DNA from: Telluribacter humicola
GTDB lineage: Bacteria; Bacteroidota; Bacteroidia; Cytophagales; Spirosomataceae
Assembly (NCBI RefSeq): GCF_017355935.1
Contig: NZ_JAFIQT010000005.1
Span: 298,953 to 362,952, forward strand
Direction of reading: 5' to 3'
Length of the DNA stretch: 64,000 nucleotides
Shown here: positions 45,501 to 54,740 of the stretch, piece after piece
How the letters are laid out: each line of letters starts with the position of its first letter
How positions within the stretch are numbered: the first letter of the stretch is position 1
The notes under the pieces: model-generated
The model's database searches: none
What the model saw: the letters and a program-made list of their open reading frames with translations, nothing else
What the model was told of the DNA's origin: nothing
Made by a program: the position numbers and the translations under genes

Positions 45501-48482
45501 GCCGCTAAAGTAGGTGGTTGGGAAATGCCCGTTACCTCGCGCGAAGTGATATGGACCGAAGAGGTGTACTCTATTTTCGAGGTACCTGTCAACACTCTCA
45601 TTACGGAGGAGAGTCTGCATACCTATTTCAATCCGGCTGCCTCCAACCTACTTCAGCAGGCTATCCAGGACTCCATCGAAAAAGGAGATGCTTTCAGTCT
45701 TGAACTCGAATGTGTTACCGTCAAGGGTACTTCCAAATGGATACGGGTTACCTGCAAACCTGTCCGTATTCATAACAAGACCATTAAGCTGTTTGGTACC
45801 TTCCAGGATGTAACCTGGCAAAAAACGGCAGAGCTGATTACAAAAACCAGCGAGGCCAAGTACCGGTCCATCGTCGAAAACTCCCTTTTTGCTTTCTTTC
45901 TGGGCCAGCCGGATGGTACCATTCTGGAAGCCAACAAGCGGGCCAGCGAACTATTCGGATTCTCTAATGAGGAGATTAAAAAGTTAGGAAGACAGGGAAT
46001 AGTAGTAGAGGATGATGAGCAACTTCGACCTTTGATCAAAGAACGGTCCGAAAATGGTCAAGTCTCCGGTGAATTAACGGTAAGAGCCAAAGATGGCTCG
46101 CTAGTTCCCTGTCTTTTCTCCTCGGTGATGTTCAGGGATCAGTTTGGTCAGGAACGCAATAGTACCATGCTACTGGATATTTCGCAAATCAAAACCCAGG
46201 AAGAACAGCTCCGCCAGCTCCTGCTTGAAGGAGAGGTAAGCAAGCAACAGCTGGAAAAAGCCCTAAACGACCTTAGCAAGGTCATGGACTCTTCGCTGGA
46301 TTTGATCTGTACCATTGATGAGTCCGGTGCTTTTCAGGAAGTAAGTAATGCGGCCAGAACCATACTGGGCTACGAACCTGAAGAAATGATAGGTCGACAG
46401 GCAATCTCATTCGTATATGAAGAAGACTTTGGTCTGACGGAAAAGGCCAGATTGGATATACGGGCTGGCATACCTATGGCTAACATCGAAAACCGGGTAC
46501 TACGAAAGGATGGAACCATTGTACCCATGGTGTGGTCGGCGATATGGGATGAGCACGATAAACGGATGTATACAATCGGACGGGACAATACCGAACAAAA
46601 GCGGTCAGAGCAAAAACTGAAAGAAGCCAACCAGCGTCTCGAAAATGCTCAGCAAATAGCGCAGCTAGGGTATTGGGATTATGATATAGCTACCCAAAAT
46701 CTGTACTGGTCTGATCAGGTGCACACTATACTGGGTGTAGATAAAGATTCAACAGAAAACAAAGCTGATCTGTTTAATACCTTGATCCACCAGGAGGATA
46801 AGGAGAGATTCCAGCAGGAAATTATATACGCCGTCGATAATAAAGTTCCTATTCATATCGAACACCGGATTACGCTGAAAAATGGCTCGATCCGTATAGT
46901 GCAGGAAAGTGGAATGGCCTATTATGATCAGAATGGGAAAGCCTACCGGCTTGAAGGAACCATACAGGATATCACTGAACAGAAAAATACTGAGAACGCG
47001 CTCAAAGTGTCCGAGATCAAATACCGGACTATCTTTCGGTACAGCCCCTTACCCAAGTGGATCTACGACAGGGAGACGTTCAGGATCAAAGATGTCAACA
47101 ATGCAGCCATAGCCCATTATGGCTACTCACATGAAGAATTCCTGCAATTGACGGTACTTGATATTCGGCCGAAAGAGGATCTGAATAAGTTCTACAAAAC
47201 GATGGAGAACCTGATTGAAGGAGGACCTATATCCTTTGGGGAATGGAGGCATATTAAAAAAAATGGGGAAATAATAAACGTAGAAATCACCGGGCACCCC
47301 ATCGAATTTAACGGGAAAGCCAGTATGCTGGTGGTAGCAAATGATGTTACCGAAAAAGTAAAAATTCGGGTAGCCTTGTCAGATAGTATCGAACGGTACC
47401 AGTATGCAATCAAAGCTACGTTCGATGCGATCTGGGATTGGGATCTGGCTACAGATAAGCTGTTGTTTGGAGAAGGCTATCAGGAGCTTTTCGGCTATGG
47501 TGCCCAGGATGAAGCCGCAGCTATCGATAGTTGGTACAACCACATCCATCCAGACGAAAGAGACAGAGTCATAGAAAGCATCCATGCGGCTATAGCTAAG
47601 GGTGAAACCAACTGGACTGAAGAGTACAGGTACCTCAAAGCGGATGGTACCTATGCCTATGTAATAGATCGTGGCCTTGTCATCACTGATTCAGAGGGCA
47701 AACCTGTACGTATGATCGGCGCTATGCAGGATGTTTCGCATCGTAGTTACCACCAGTCCAGGCTGAAAGAACTGAACGAAAAGCTGGAGGTAAGGGCTGC
47801 CCAGCTGGTAGCATCCAACAAGGAGCTGGAGCAGTTTGCAAATGTAACATCCCATGATCTGCAGGAGCCCCTCCGTATGATTACCAGCTTTTTGCAGCTG
47901 CTTCAGAGAAAATACGCCGACCAGCTCGACCCTACCGGACAGGAATACATCAGCTACGCGGTAGATGGAGCCAGCCGGATGAAAAAGCTCATTACGGACC
48001 TGCTCGAGTACTCCCGCCTCAATAACAAAATGGGCCGCCAGGAAGAAGTAGATCTGAATGAGGTAATCCAGGAAGTTGTACAGTACTTTCAGCCACAGGT
48101 TGAGCAGCATGGAGTACAGTTCCGGGTTGAGCCCCTGCCGGTAGTAAGAAGTGTGCGGTTGTACATGATCCAGATTCTGCAGAACCTGATCAGCAATGCC
48201 ATCAAGTACCGCAGTGAGGCATCTCCCCACATATCTATTTCGGTTCGGGAGGAAGAGCACCATTGGGAGTTTGCTGTCACCGACAATGGCATTGGTATTG
48301 ACCCCAGGTACCACGACAAGATATTCATCCTGTTCCAGCGTCTTCATCTTCGGAAAGAGTATACCGGTACGGGTATCGGACTGGCTATCTGCAAAAAGAT
48401 CATGGACAAAACCGGAGGAAAAATCTGGGTTGAATCACAGGCTGGCAAGGGTAGTACTTTTTATTTTACCATAAGTAAGTAG
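42501..48482 (+). CDS. CheB-CheR-multi-PAS histidine kinase fusion
   Basis: 1,993 residues from ATG 42501 (a TTG lies four codons earlier). Order: CheB methylesterase (about 27-205; GASAGG with Ser 36, His 64, Asp near 156 in TGTDGA), CheR methyltransferase (about 225-490; PGCATGEEPYSIA near 330), one degenerate PAS (about 525-650), a coiled coil of seven-residue NEELQST-type repeats (about 677-725), eight PAS/PAC units (about 755-1745), then HisKA with His 1785 (SHDLQEPLRM) and HATPase with GTGIGLAICKKI. There is no receiver domain; the separate regulator gene 94 bases downstream probably takes the phosphate. Such fusions act away from classical chemotaxis. Confidence 0.93.
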   Translation: MNAQQPSSSKESRKKQADPKPRKTDTPLYLIGVGASAGGLEALQDFLSHFPADLSDVAILIAQHLSPTHKSMLVQLLSKETKWDVTEAKHNASLQKGCIYITPPDSEITIVKGRFNLTKPHSPTGPKPSVDILFRSMAEHYKDKTIGVILSGTGTDGASGVKAIRANGGFIIAQEPQTAKYNGMPLAAIETGVVDVVLSPDKMGEEIKEHVLNPEVSKSSLNEEISQSPGLDKIFKLLSKRTGTDFSNYKPSTICRRLEKRLAILSIPTVDYYLNYIEQHPKELDDLFNSILIGVTTFFRDKEAYEALSQYLRKVIADKPENEIIRIWCPGCATGEEPYSIALLLCTLIKETKKKLSVQIFATDIDERAISYARKGVYPASAVLNVPEDLLNNYFIKNGDTYELLKSIRSMVLFSKHDVTNNPPFLKLDLISCRNLLIYFGPNLQKQVIPLFHYSLNQDGYLFLGKSETVGHFSDLFTTLDGKYKLFQRKRGGSLNAVKFSVLKAQLHQVPQSTVKKPSNERSISDLVKETLFNSFEHPYVVINDSFDIQEVNGDVRLYLSLSAGTMNANILKLVNKELQIELRSVITQAIRDRQPMRSNIRKFELFGQTHFVRVLVKPLIYTEATQELFVVIFERLDLQELMVQGVTVHDQNVENNRLVELEQELLATKEHLQTYIEEIETTNEELQSLNEELQSTNEELQSSNEELETTNEELQSTNEEIQVAYAELKAANEELERKEQQLKINQANLDALLKNTLQSFILIDTTYKIVAFNPTSEETFRRLRNRRIRAGESVIDLLDPQLLESFIQDLGTVSKGEVVAVERKLMDAKGNECWYILNLSPVIDEEGEVKVISIGMMEITEQKRIQQDLYLSEQMLNSVFNATSIGICITDRDGRFVSVNNQYARLYGYTREELVGQSFTLVVPAENRVMAQVAHDGFIREGYELPGEWKVQRKDGSIIDVYVTAELLVQPNGNRFKVTSVRDVTENNRYKELLVETQEAAKVGGWEMPVTSREVIWTEEVYSIFEVPVNTLITEESLHTYFNPAASNLLQQAIQDSIEKGDAFSLELECVTVKGTSKWIRVTCKPVRIHNKTIKLFGTFQDVTWQKTAELITKTSEAKYRSIVENSLFAFFLGQPDGTILEANKRASELFGFSNEEIKKLGRQGIVVEDDEQLRPLIKERSENGQVSGELTVRAKDGSLVPCLFSSVMFRDQFGQERNSTMLLDISQIKTQEEQLRQLLLEGEVSKQQLEKALNDLSKVMDSSLDLICTIDESGAFQEVSNAARTILGYEPEEMIGRQAISFVYEEDFGLTEKARLDIRAGIPMANIENRVLRKDGTIVPMVWSAIWDEHDKRMYTIGRDNTEQKRSEQKLKEANQRLENAQQIAQLGYWDYDIATQNLYWSDQVHTILGVDKDSTENKADLFNTLIHQEDKERFQQEIIYAVDNKVPIHIEHRITLKNGSIRIVQESGMAYYDQNGKAYRLEGTIQDITEQKNTENALKVSEIKYRTIFRYSPLPKWIYDRETFRIKDVNNAAIAHYGYSHEEFLQLTVLDIRPKEDLNKFYKTMENLIEGGPISFGEWRHIKKNGEIINVEITGHPIEFNGKASMLVVANDVTEKVKIRVALSDSIERYQYAIKATFDAIWDWDLATDKLLFGEGYQELFGYGAQDEAAAIDSWYNHIHPDERDRVIESIHAAIAKGETNWTEEYRYLKADGTYAYVIDRGLVITDSEGKPVRMIGAMQDVSHRSYHQSRLKELNEKLEVRAAQLVASNKELEQFANVTSHDLQEPLRMITSFLQLLQRKYADQLDPTGQEYISYAVDGASRMKKLITDLLEYSRLNNKMGRQEEVDLNEVIQEVVQYFQPQVEQHGVQFRVEPLPVVRSVRLYMIQILQNLISNAIKYRSEASPHISISVREEEHHWEFAVTDNGIGIDPRYHDKIFILFQRLHLRKEYTGTGIGLAICKKIMDKTGGKIWVESQAGKGSTFYFTISK

Positions 48483-48576
48483 TATGGTTACTACAAAAAC
48501 TTTGGGATAAACCAGACGGAAATTGGTACTAGTAAATATATTTTATACTTTCATTTTCTAATCATGACTAGTTGAT

Positions 48577-49011
48577 ATGTCATTTATCTCTAAACCTATC
48601 CGCATACTGCTGGTAGAAGATAACGAAGGTGATATTGTCCTGACCAAGGAAGCGCTTTCAGAAGGAAAAATCAGGAATAATATTATCGTTGCCCGCGATG
48701 GTGTGGAGGCTACTGAGTTTTTGACTGACCCTGGGTTTGAATTGCCTGACCTGATCCTGCTGGACATGAACCTGCCCAGGATGAATGGAAAAGAAGTACT
48801 GACATTTATCAAACAAACCGACCGACTCCGGAAGATTCCGGTCATTATCCTGACTACCTCATCGTCCGAAAAAGACATAAAAGAATCATATGACAACCAG
48901 GCCAACTGCTTTATCAGCAAGCCGGTAGACCTGGACAAATTTATCAAGATCATTCGTAATATTGAGGATTTCTGGATATCCATTGTCCAGCTACCTACTA
49001 ATTATCATTGA
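48577..49011 (+). CDS. Rcp1-like single-domain response regulator
   Basis: 144 residues, receiver only: acidic pair E14-D15 (LLVEDNEGDI), phospho-acceptor D63 (LLDMNLPRMNG), Thr 93 and Lys 115 (ISKPVDLD). The VEDNEGD and NLPRMNGKEVL patterns are typical of regulators partnered with phytochrome-like or PAS-rich kinases. It directly follows the giant kinase and is its likely target. Confidence 0.93.
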   Translation: MSFISKPIRILLVEDNEGDIVLTKEALSEGKIRNNIIVARDGVEATEFLTDPGFELPDLILLDMNLPRMNGKEVLTFIKQTDRLRKIPVIILTTSSSEKDIKESYDNQANCFISKPVDLDKFIKIIRNIEDFWISIVQLPTNYH

Positions 49012-49057
49012 GTAGAATTTCCGGTTTGAATAGTTTATTACTATAAATACTATACAC

Positions 49058-49714
49058 GTGCAGACTTCTCAACGATCCGATTCCGCTTTTTCGTGGCCTC
49101 TTTTTTCCAGGACACCATTGATTGGTATACTCCGTCATGTTCCTCAGGATATTTTGGAGCAGATTATCCCGATCTATCTGGATGCCGGGCTGACTACGCT
49201 GGAAGTTACCATGAATTCAGAAGGGGTAGAAGATATGATCCGTTACGTACGGCAGCACTACCCTACCCAACTCATTGTGGGCGCGGGTACTGTCTGTAAT
49301 CAGGATGATCTGCAGAGAGCGCTGGATGCCGGGGCTCAGTTTATAGTAACTCCCATCATCAACCGGGATGTGATCAAGGCATGTGTCAACGTAGGCATTC
49401 CTATTTTTCCCGGAGCCTACACCCCCACCGAAATCTACGAAGCCTGGTCATTAGGTGCTACTATGGTAAAGGTCTTCCCGGCTACTTCACTGGGACCTGA
49501 CTTTATCAAAGATGTGAAGGCTCCTTTCAGCCAGATCAAGCTCATGCCTACAGGGGGAGTTAGCCTTGATAACATCGGGCAGTTCCTGTGGGCTGGCGCG
49601 GATGGACTAGGTGTAGGAAGCCAGCTCTTCGATAAAAAAATGATCAAGAATAAGGACTGGGATGCCCTACGCCGGCATTTTGATTCTTACGTCAAAGCCC
49701 TGAGGGATAGATAA
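49058..49714 (+). CDS. eda: 2-keto-3-deoxy-6-phosphogluconate/4-hydroxy-2-oxoglutarate aldolase family
   Basis: 218 residues with a GTG start at 49058. Class I aldolase residues are visible: Glu 49 in TLEVTMNS, GAGTV at 75-79, FPGAYTPTEI at 117-126 and Schiff-base Lys 138 in GATMVKVFPA. The enzyme splits KDPG (or a close analogue) into pyruvate and a glyceraldehyde product, the last step of Entner-Doudoroff or uronate catabolism. No partner dehydratase or kinase of that pathway is adjacent. Its stop lies 6 bases from that of the convergent gene, leaving no room for a private terminator. Confidence 0.92.
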   Translation: MQTSQRSDSAFSWPLFSRTPLIGILRHVPQDILEQIIPIYLDAGLTTLEVTMNSEGVEDMIRYVRQHYPTQLIVGAGTVCNQDDLQRALDAGAQFIVTPIINRDVIKACVNVGIPIFPGAYTPTEIYEAWSLGATMVKVFPATSLGPDFIKDVKAPFSQIKLMPTGGVSLDNIGQFLWAGADGLGVGSQLFDKKMIKNKDWDALRRHFDSYVKALRDR

Positions 49715-49720
49715 AGGGAA

Positions 49721-51121
49721 TTAAAAGTCTGGTCGGATGTAAAAGATCTGCCGGGTGGAGGCTCCGGTTTGGGAGTCTTTGATATCCCGATTGTAAGCAA
49801 GCGTCCTTCCATCGTGCGACCAAACCGGATTAAGCGGTGCGGGCGTAGTAGGTAGTGTCAGCCTGCGACTCCTTTCAGTAAAAGGACCTCCCCCGATTTT
49901 ACAAAGCATCAGACTCCCATCCCACACGTAGGTTACACTCTGACCCACAGGGTGCCAGCGTACACTTCCCTCTACATCCGACTCATGCTCTGTAAGTTGT
50001 ATAGGGGTACCTGCGAGGGGAGAAATCAGAAATATCTGCTTAACACCCCGGCTGTCCTTAGCCAGGTAGGCCAGCCGACTACCATCCGGAGACGAACGTA
50101 CAATACCGATGGTACCCGGGTGAGCCGTATCGGCGGTATAGGTTAAGCGTCGCTGTACGGCACCTTTGGGTGGCATTGGGAAACCAGTACTCGTTCCTTC
50201 CAGGGGTCCCCACTCACCAGGCTGGTCAATCTGTGAGGGTATATCTACGACAAAAACCTCGTTAATGTCGTTGTTATCTTTATCCTTAACAGTACCTATA
50301 AATGCCCTGGCCATTTGTTGAGTACCATCCGCTTTTACGTATCCGTTGGTACCAATCCAGCTATCTCCGGCGGCATAGCTGATCTCATCCGAACCAGGTT
50401 TTGGATTAGGTACCACTCGCACCACCAGTACTGAATACCAGATGCCGGGTACATTTTCACCCGCCTTGTCGTAGGTAACCTGAACAGGCCGTAGCTTCTT
50501 CGACACCCCAATCGTCCGCAGGTTCACCTTGTTGCCGGTCTGGTCTTCAATAGTCTTCATGATGGCATCGTTATAGGTGAATCCTATCCACTGGCCATCG
50601 CCGCTCCATTCGTGCCTATGGGTACCTCCCCGCAGAGCGCCCGGTGTAAAAGGAGGTGTCACATCACGGGCATCTATAAACACGGGAGAAGGCCCATGCT
50701 CCTCATCAATCATAGCCCCCGTACGCCGCCACTGCTGATAGGGATTCTGCTCGGTTGCATTCTGTAGGCCATGAATGAATACAACGGCATTACGGGTTGG
50801 ATGGTAGCTAACAGCCCCTGCTCCCGGTCCCCAGGGTTTATTGTGGGGGATGTGATACAGTACCTTCTTATCACCCGTTTTAATATGTACTTTTTCGATG
50901 GTAGCCGACTCGGCTATGCCTCCCTGGCTGGTGCGGGTGTCGTATACCAGCCATTGGTCATCCGGTGAAAAGTTATCGTTGTTGTCCAGATCATGGTGGT
51001 ACTTCAGATCATGGGTAACCTGTATTTCCTGAGGTAAAACAGCGGTCTGGGCAAAAAGCATGGAATGACGGATCAATGGCAGCAAATAAAACACGAAGAT
51101 AACGGGCCACTTCTGTTTCAT
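49721..51121 (-). CDS. DUF3748-family exported propeller protein (YidR-like)
   Basis: 466 residues with a signal peptide (to about 25, MLFAQ). The diagnostic N-terminal THDLKYHHDLDNNDNFSPDD and GALRGGTHRHEWSGDGQWIG mark DUF3748, a TolB-like beta-propeller of unknown function found in E. coli as YidR beside galactonate genes. TolB-type repeats recur (IVRSSPDGSRLAYLAKDSRG, VEGSVRWHPVGQSVTYVWDG, LNPVWSHDGRTLAYNRD). It is the last gene of the 49.7-59.0 kb unit, 40 bases after the lipoprotein gene. Confidence 0.85.
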   Translation of the reverse strand: MKQKWPVIFVFYLLPLIRHSMLFAQTAVLPQEIQVTHDLKYHHDLDNNDNFSPDDQWLVYDTRTSQGGIAESATIEKVHIKTGDKKVLYHIPHNKPWGPGAGAVSYHPTRNAVVFIHGLQNATEQNPYQQWRRTGAMIDEEHGPSPVFIDARDVTPPFTPGALRGGTHRHEWSGDGQWIGFTYNDAIMKTIEDQTGNKVNLRTIGVSKKLRPVQVTYDKAGENVPGIWYSVLVVRVVPNPKPGSDEISYAAGDSWIGTNGYVKADGTQQMARAFIGTVKDKDNNDINEVFVVDIPSQIDQPGEWGPLEGTSTGFPMPPKGAVQRRLTYTADTAHPGTIGIVRSSPDGSRLAYLAKDSRGVKQIFLISPLAGTPIQLTEHESDVEGSVRWHPVGQSVTYVWDGSLMLCKIGGGPFTERSRRLTLPTTPAPLNPVWSHDGRTLAYNRDIKDSQTGASTRQIFYIRPDF

Positions 51122-51161
51122 CCGTTGAGAATATAAAAAATGGTCTATCTGTTCAGTCTAA

Positions 51162-53390
51162 CTACTTCACCGGCGGGCTGATAACGCCCAGGTACCGCCC
51201 CAGCCAGTAAGGTAACAACCATATATCCCCGGCGCTATGCTCAGAGGTACCATTGCTACCGGTCCGGTCGAGGTTAAACATGTTGGCATTGTGCCGCTGG
51301 ACGGGGCGCTCATCGGGTGGAAGTACTTCTTTTAAGGTTTGCCTTCTGAAATTAGTCTCTAATTTTTCAATATCCTTCCGGTGGCTGTTTTTGACGGACC
51401 AGTCAATGAGGTCGAGTGGATGTTCCTGTAAGTACCAGATGGCCTCTTCCAGATCAAAATCCTGTACACCCGTTATAGCCGTAAAAATATTCCAAAGACC
51501 TTCCTTCTCCGGCCGCTCCGCCTCCCAGTGGTCCAGGATGGCCTTTTTGTAAATAGTTTTCAGGCTGTCATTGAAGGCGTAGCGATACAGCCCCCAGTAC
51601 CCAACGTAGTACATTTCATCGTCGGAGTGGTTCCAGCTTTCGGAAAGGTTCTTACTATGGTCGTCCGCATTTTCAGGAGCTTTGCCTATCTCGCTTATGG
51701 GCCGCATCAGGTTTTCCAGGTAACCATGATTTTGCATCAGATCAAATGCCTTTTGCTTATAAATCTCCTTGCCGGTAAAATGATAGGCCGTCTGCAGCAT
51801 CCCGATGATATTGGAGGAGTTTAGTTTCCGGTCGCCTATGTTGGTAGGAAAACCATTGACGTAGTCCGGGTGCCATTTACCCCACTGGGTAGGTTTTCCG
51901 TTATAATCAATCAGGTACAAGTCATTTTTAACAATATGTCCCATCAGGGTATCGATCAGGCTGATGGCTTTACTTTTCAGCATCGGATCATCAACCAGCT
52001 CGGCCATAGCGCCAAAGGCAAATATATGCCCGATGGCTTCATCACTACTAGTGGTTGCCTTCCAGTCCCATTCGGGATCTTCGGCATGCTGCCAGCGCTC
52101 CGGGTCAGAGAGTTGCTCAATGTATCCTCGCCGTTCAAAAGATCGGGATGGAAAACCGGGTACCGGGTTGATGGTATACAGCCTTTCCATGGCATCCATT
52201 GCTTCACGGCAGTTCTGCAGGGCTTCGGGATCTTTGGTAACTGAGTACCTGAAAATCTCTCCTCCCAGGTACATGGAGGTCCATAAGCCATCATTATCTG
52301 AATCTTCAAGAAATCCGGTGGCTGGATTACCTTTATTCATACCCCTGAGCGAAGCGTTGAAGCCGTTTCGGATGTGTCGGCTCCGTACCTGCCGGTCAAA
52401 AATGAGCGCCTTGTCGTGCAGGGTCATAGGCTTGAAGTGCAACTCAGACAATCCGGCGGTAGTAAGTACCAGCACTGAATTATCGGGCCCCTGGTCCACA
52501 TGGGTAACATGATTGCCCGGTAACCACCGTTCGCCGTAATAGTAGTCAAACTTACCATCGGGACGTAAGGCAAAAGCTCCCTCTGTGGTGCCAAACCAAA
52601 GCTTTCCGCTGATCTCTTTGACACTAGTAATATCCGTCCAGGGCAATTTTCGATTGATCTCACCCGTCTGCTTACGTCCGGCAATATCATATTCCAGATA
52701 GCCGTCATGGGTACCTATGACCACTTTACGCCCCTGCTCAGCCAGATCCAAAGCGGTGAAGCTTGATCCATCCAGTACTTTATCAATACCCGGCGAATCA
52801 GGATTTAGCTTGTACAACCCTTTGGTCCCCAATATCCAGTACTGATTAGCACTATCCTGAAACCGCAGGTCTACTACTTCATCATTGGGTAATGCCTGAC
52901 TCCACCGCGTATTTGAGTCCTTCACCAGATGCAGCGTCTTGCCGTCCGATACCAGGAACTCGAAGTTCTTACCACCTTCAAAGAGTCGGCCGGTAGGGAT
53001 GGTATGCTTGTTAAAAAGCTTACCGCCCCAGGCATTGCTTAGTACTGCTTTATCACACATAAGCACAAACTGCTGGTCGTACAGATTGACAGCCTGTATG
53101 TTTTTGGATTTGAGGGTACGGTAGGTATTATCCGGAATAAGTGTACCCGGATGTAGAAACTGCCCATCTAGGGGTTGTAGTATGCCGGCTGAAGAGTATA
53201 TCTTGACGGTTCCGTTCCGATCCGTATAAGCTCGTACCAAATCGACATTAGGCTTTTGATAAAAATACTTTATGCTGTAATCCTGTATAAATGGCGTGTC
53301 CTGGTGTACAGGGAGTGGGGTAATCTTTTGGCTACAGGAGAAAAGCCCCATGAGGGCGATAAATTGAACAAAGTAAAAAATGGATCGCAT
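51162..53390 (-). CDS. Propeller + alpha/alpha-toroid lipoprotein
   Basis: 742 residues. Lipoprotein signal with Cys 19 (MGLFSCSQK). Residues about 30-320 form propeller blades (QYWILGTKGLYKL, VVIGTHDGYLEYD, LWFGTTEGAFALRPDG). Residues about 350-740 are helices shared with the gene at 54741-57008: DSDNDGLWTSMYLGGEIFRY, then SVTKDPEALQNC, TSSDEAIGHIFAFG, PLDLIDWSVK and GDIWLLPYWLGRYLGV. The toroid resembles glycosidase or lyase barrels, with acidic residues in the DNDG and SSDE motifs as candidate catalytic groups (inference). The surface location suggests contact with a polymer. It has no characterised relative known to me. Confidence 0.75.
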   Translation of the reverse strand: MRSIFYFVQFIALMGLFSCSQKITPLPVHQDTPFIQDYSIKYFYQKPNVDLVRAYTDRNGTVKIYSSAGILQPLDGQFLHPGTLIPDNTYRTLKSKNIQAVNLYDQQFVLMCDKAVLSNAWGGKLFNKHTIPTGRLFEGGKNFEFLVSDGKTLHLVKDSNTRWSQALPNDEVVDLRFQDSANQYWILGTKGLYKLNPDSPGIDKVLDGSSFTALDLAEQGRKVVIGTHDGYLEYDIAGRKQTGEINRKLPWTDITSVKEISGKLWFGTTEGAFALRPDGKFDYYYGERWLPGNHVTHVDQGPDNSVLVLTTAGLSELHFKPMTLHDKALIFDRQVRSRHIRNGFNASLRGMNKGNPATGFLEDSDNDGLWTSMYLGGEIFRYSVTKDPEALQNCREAMDAMERLYTINPVPGFPSRSFERRGYIEQLSDPERWQHAEDPEWDWKATTSSDEAIGHIFAFGAMAELVDDPMLKSKAISLIDTLMGHIVKNDLYLIDYNGKPTQWGKWHPDYVNGFPTNIGDRKLNSSNIIGMLQTAYHFTGKEIYKQKAFDLMQNHGYLENLMRPISEIGKAPENADDHSKNLSESWNHSDDEMYYVGYWGLYRYAFNDSLKTIYKKAILDHWEAERPEKEGLWNIFTAITGVQDFDLEEAIWYLQEHPLDLIDWSVKNSHRKDIEKLETNFRRQTLKEVLPPDERPVQRHNANMFNLDRTGSNGTSEHSAGDIWLLPYWLGRYLGVISPPVK

Positions 53391-53422
53391 GAAGAATGGT
53401 TAATTCAGGGTTAGGAATGACG

Positions 53423-53435
53423 TATAGCGGCTATA
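53423..53435. repeat. Short palindrome upstream of the toroid lipoprotein
   Basis: TATAGC-G-GCTATA, a 6-bp palindrome 33 bases upstream of the start at 53390, in the 138-base gap after the sialidase-like gene. It is a possible operator. The gap also holds TTCCTAACCC on the minus strand. Confidence 0.3.
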
Positions 53436-53528
53436 GTATGATCCAGTCGCATTTGTACTGTTGGTATAATAAGTACTTATAATCTACACAAAACGACTAC
53501 TCCACACGCAATAAATATACATTATTTA

Positions 53529-54716
53529 TTAAATGGTTACTTTCTTAGGATCTATTACTACATACTTGATGGATTTCTCTGTTGAAGACGGATGATAAGA
53601 ATAGGTCATATGTAACAAACCATCCTGGGTCTGGATCAGAGAAGGATACGAGAATCCTCCCTTACCGGGCTCTACGTTTTCTACGGGTATTTTCCACTTC
53701 CAGTTTTTCCCTTCGTCCTCCGATAGAAACAGGCTCAGACGATAGCGTCCATCTACCAGATCATTGCCCAGGAAGGCCCACTTTCCATCCCGTAGTACCA
53801 GTAGCTCTACGCTCGCAGTATTGGGTATATCTGATTTCTGAGCGGCTGTCCAGGTTTCACCCTGATCCTTTGACTCACTGATTTGCACGCGGGGCGGATA
53901 GTCGCCGCTGTCACGCATGTAAGCGACTAACGTACTGTCTTTTCGTTGGGCCAGAGCCGGCTGTATAGGGCCTCTACCCACTATCGGAAGGCTGGGGCGC
54001 CAGGTAGTACCATCGTCCTCCGAGATAGCCATCATGGACATGTTGTAGCCATCGGAGTAGAGCGGAAGTACAATGCGCCCTCCCGGAAACAGCATGGGTT
54101 TGATCCGGGTCATCCAGCCAATACTACGTTTTCTGAGGTCTTTACTGGCCTCTATAATCTGCTTATCGTAGCTCATAGCATACTCAGCCCAGCCAGCTCC
54201 CTGACTGGGAAGCTCTTTGAACCGCTTCTCGGTCTCGGTGGCAAAGCTGTCGTCGGGCTTGAGCAGGATGTTGTCCTGCCAGCTCCATACGGGTGGACCT
54301 ACTTTGGCAAAATCAGTTGAGGTCCTGAAGCGGAGTATGGAGTGCTCCCAACGGTTGGCCTGCACGGCAATCCATACCAGAAAGAGCTTCCCCTGCCCAT
54401 TCAGAAAAAGGACCGGGTTACAATCGGGTATACCCGGCGTATCGGCCATAAGGAATGGGGCGCTCCAGGCTTTTTCCCCCTTACGGAGGCGGGCTCCCAT
54501 GATCCTGACATCATCGGCGGTCCGCTCTCCGCTCCCCTGAAACCATACTGTCAGAAAGTCTCCATTCGGCAGACTGACCAGGCTGCTCCCATGCACATGC
54601 TGCTCCTGCAGGGGGAAGATCAGCGTCTGACTTATGAGATGGGGGCTGGCTGTTTGGGCGGTCAGGTGGAGGGAGAGAATGAGACAGCTAAACAGTAGTA
54701 AAATGGATCTTTTCAT
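53529..54716 (-). CDS. Sialidase-superfamily (BNR repeat) exported protein
   Basis: 395 residues with signal peptide (to about 21, HLTAQT). Three Asp-boxes at regular 50-residue spacing are visible: SEDDGTTW (232-239), SKDQGETW (283-290) and SEDEGKNW (332-339), the hallmark of the six-bladed sialidase propeller. GH33 enzymes remove terminal sialic acid, but many Bacteroidota members of this branch are uncharacterised, so true sialidase activity is not established. It sits between the two paralogous toroid genes (24 and 138 bases away), implying joint action on one glycan. Confidence 0.83.
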   Translation of the reverse strand: MKRSILLLFSCLILSLHLTAQTASPHLISQTLIFPLQEQHVHGSSLVSLPNGDFLTVWFQGSGERTADDVRIMGARLRKGEKAWSAPFLMADTPGIPDCNPVLFLNGQGKLFLVWIAVQANRWEHSILRFRTSTDFAKVGPPVWSWQDNILLKPDDSFATETEKRFKELPSQGAGWAEYAMSYDKQIIEASKDLRKRSIGWMTRIKPMLFPGGRIVLPLYSDGYNMSMMAISEDDGTTWRPSLPIVGRGPIQPALAQRKDSTLVAYMRDSGDYPPRVQISESKDQGETWTAAQKSDIPNTASVELLVLRDGKWAFLGNDLVDGRYRLSLFLSEDEGKNWKWKIPVENVEPGKGGFSYPSLIQTQDGLLHMTYSYHPSSTEKSIKYVVIDPKKVTI

Positions 54717-54740
54717 ATAGATAACTTAGCCAATGTCAAA

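Noticed and set aside
47691..48347. 218-codon minus-strand frame inside the giant sensor kinase gene
   Set aside because: Antisense of HisKA/HATPase coding sequence; no independent features.
48571..48584. GTTGATATGTCAT ahead of the response regulator gene, resembling the MarR palindrome
   Set aside because: Only the left half matches, and the ATG start codon itself creates the resemblance.
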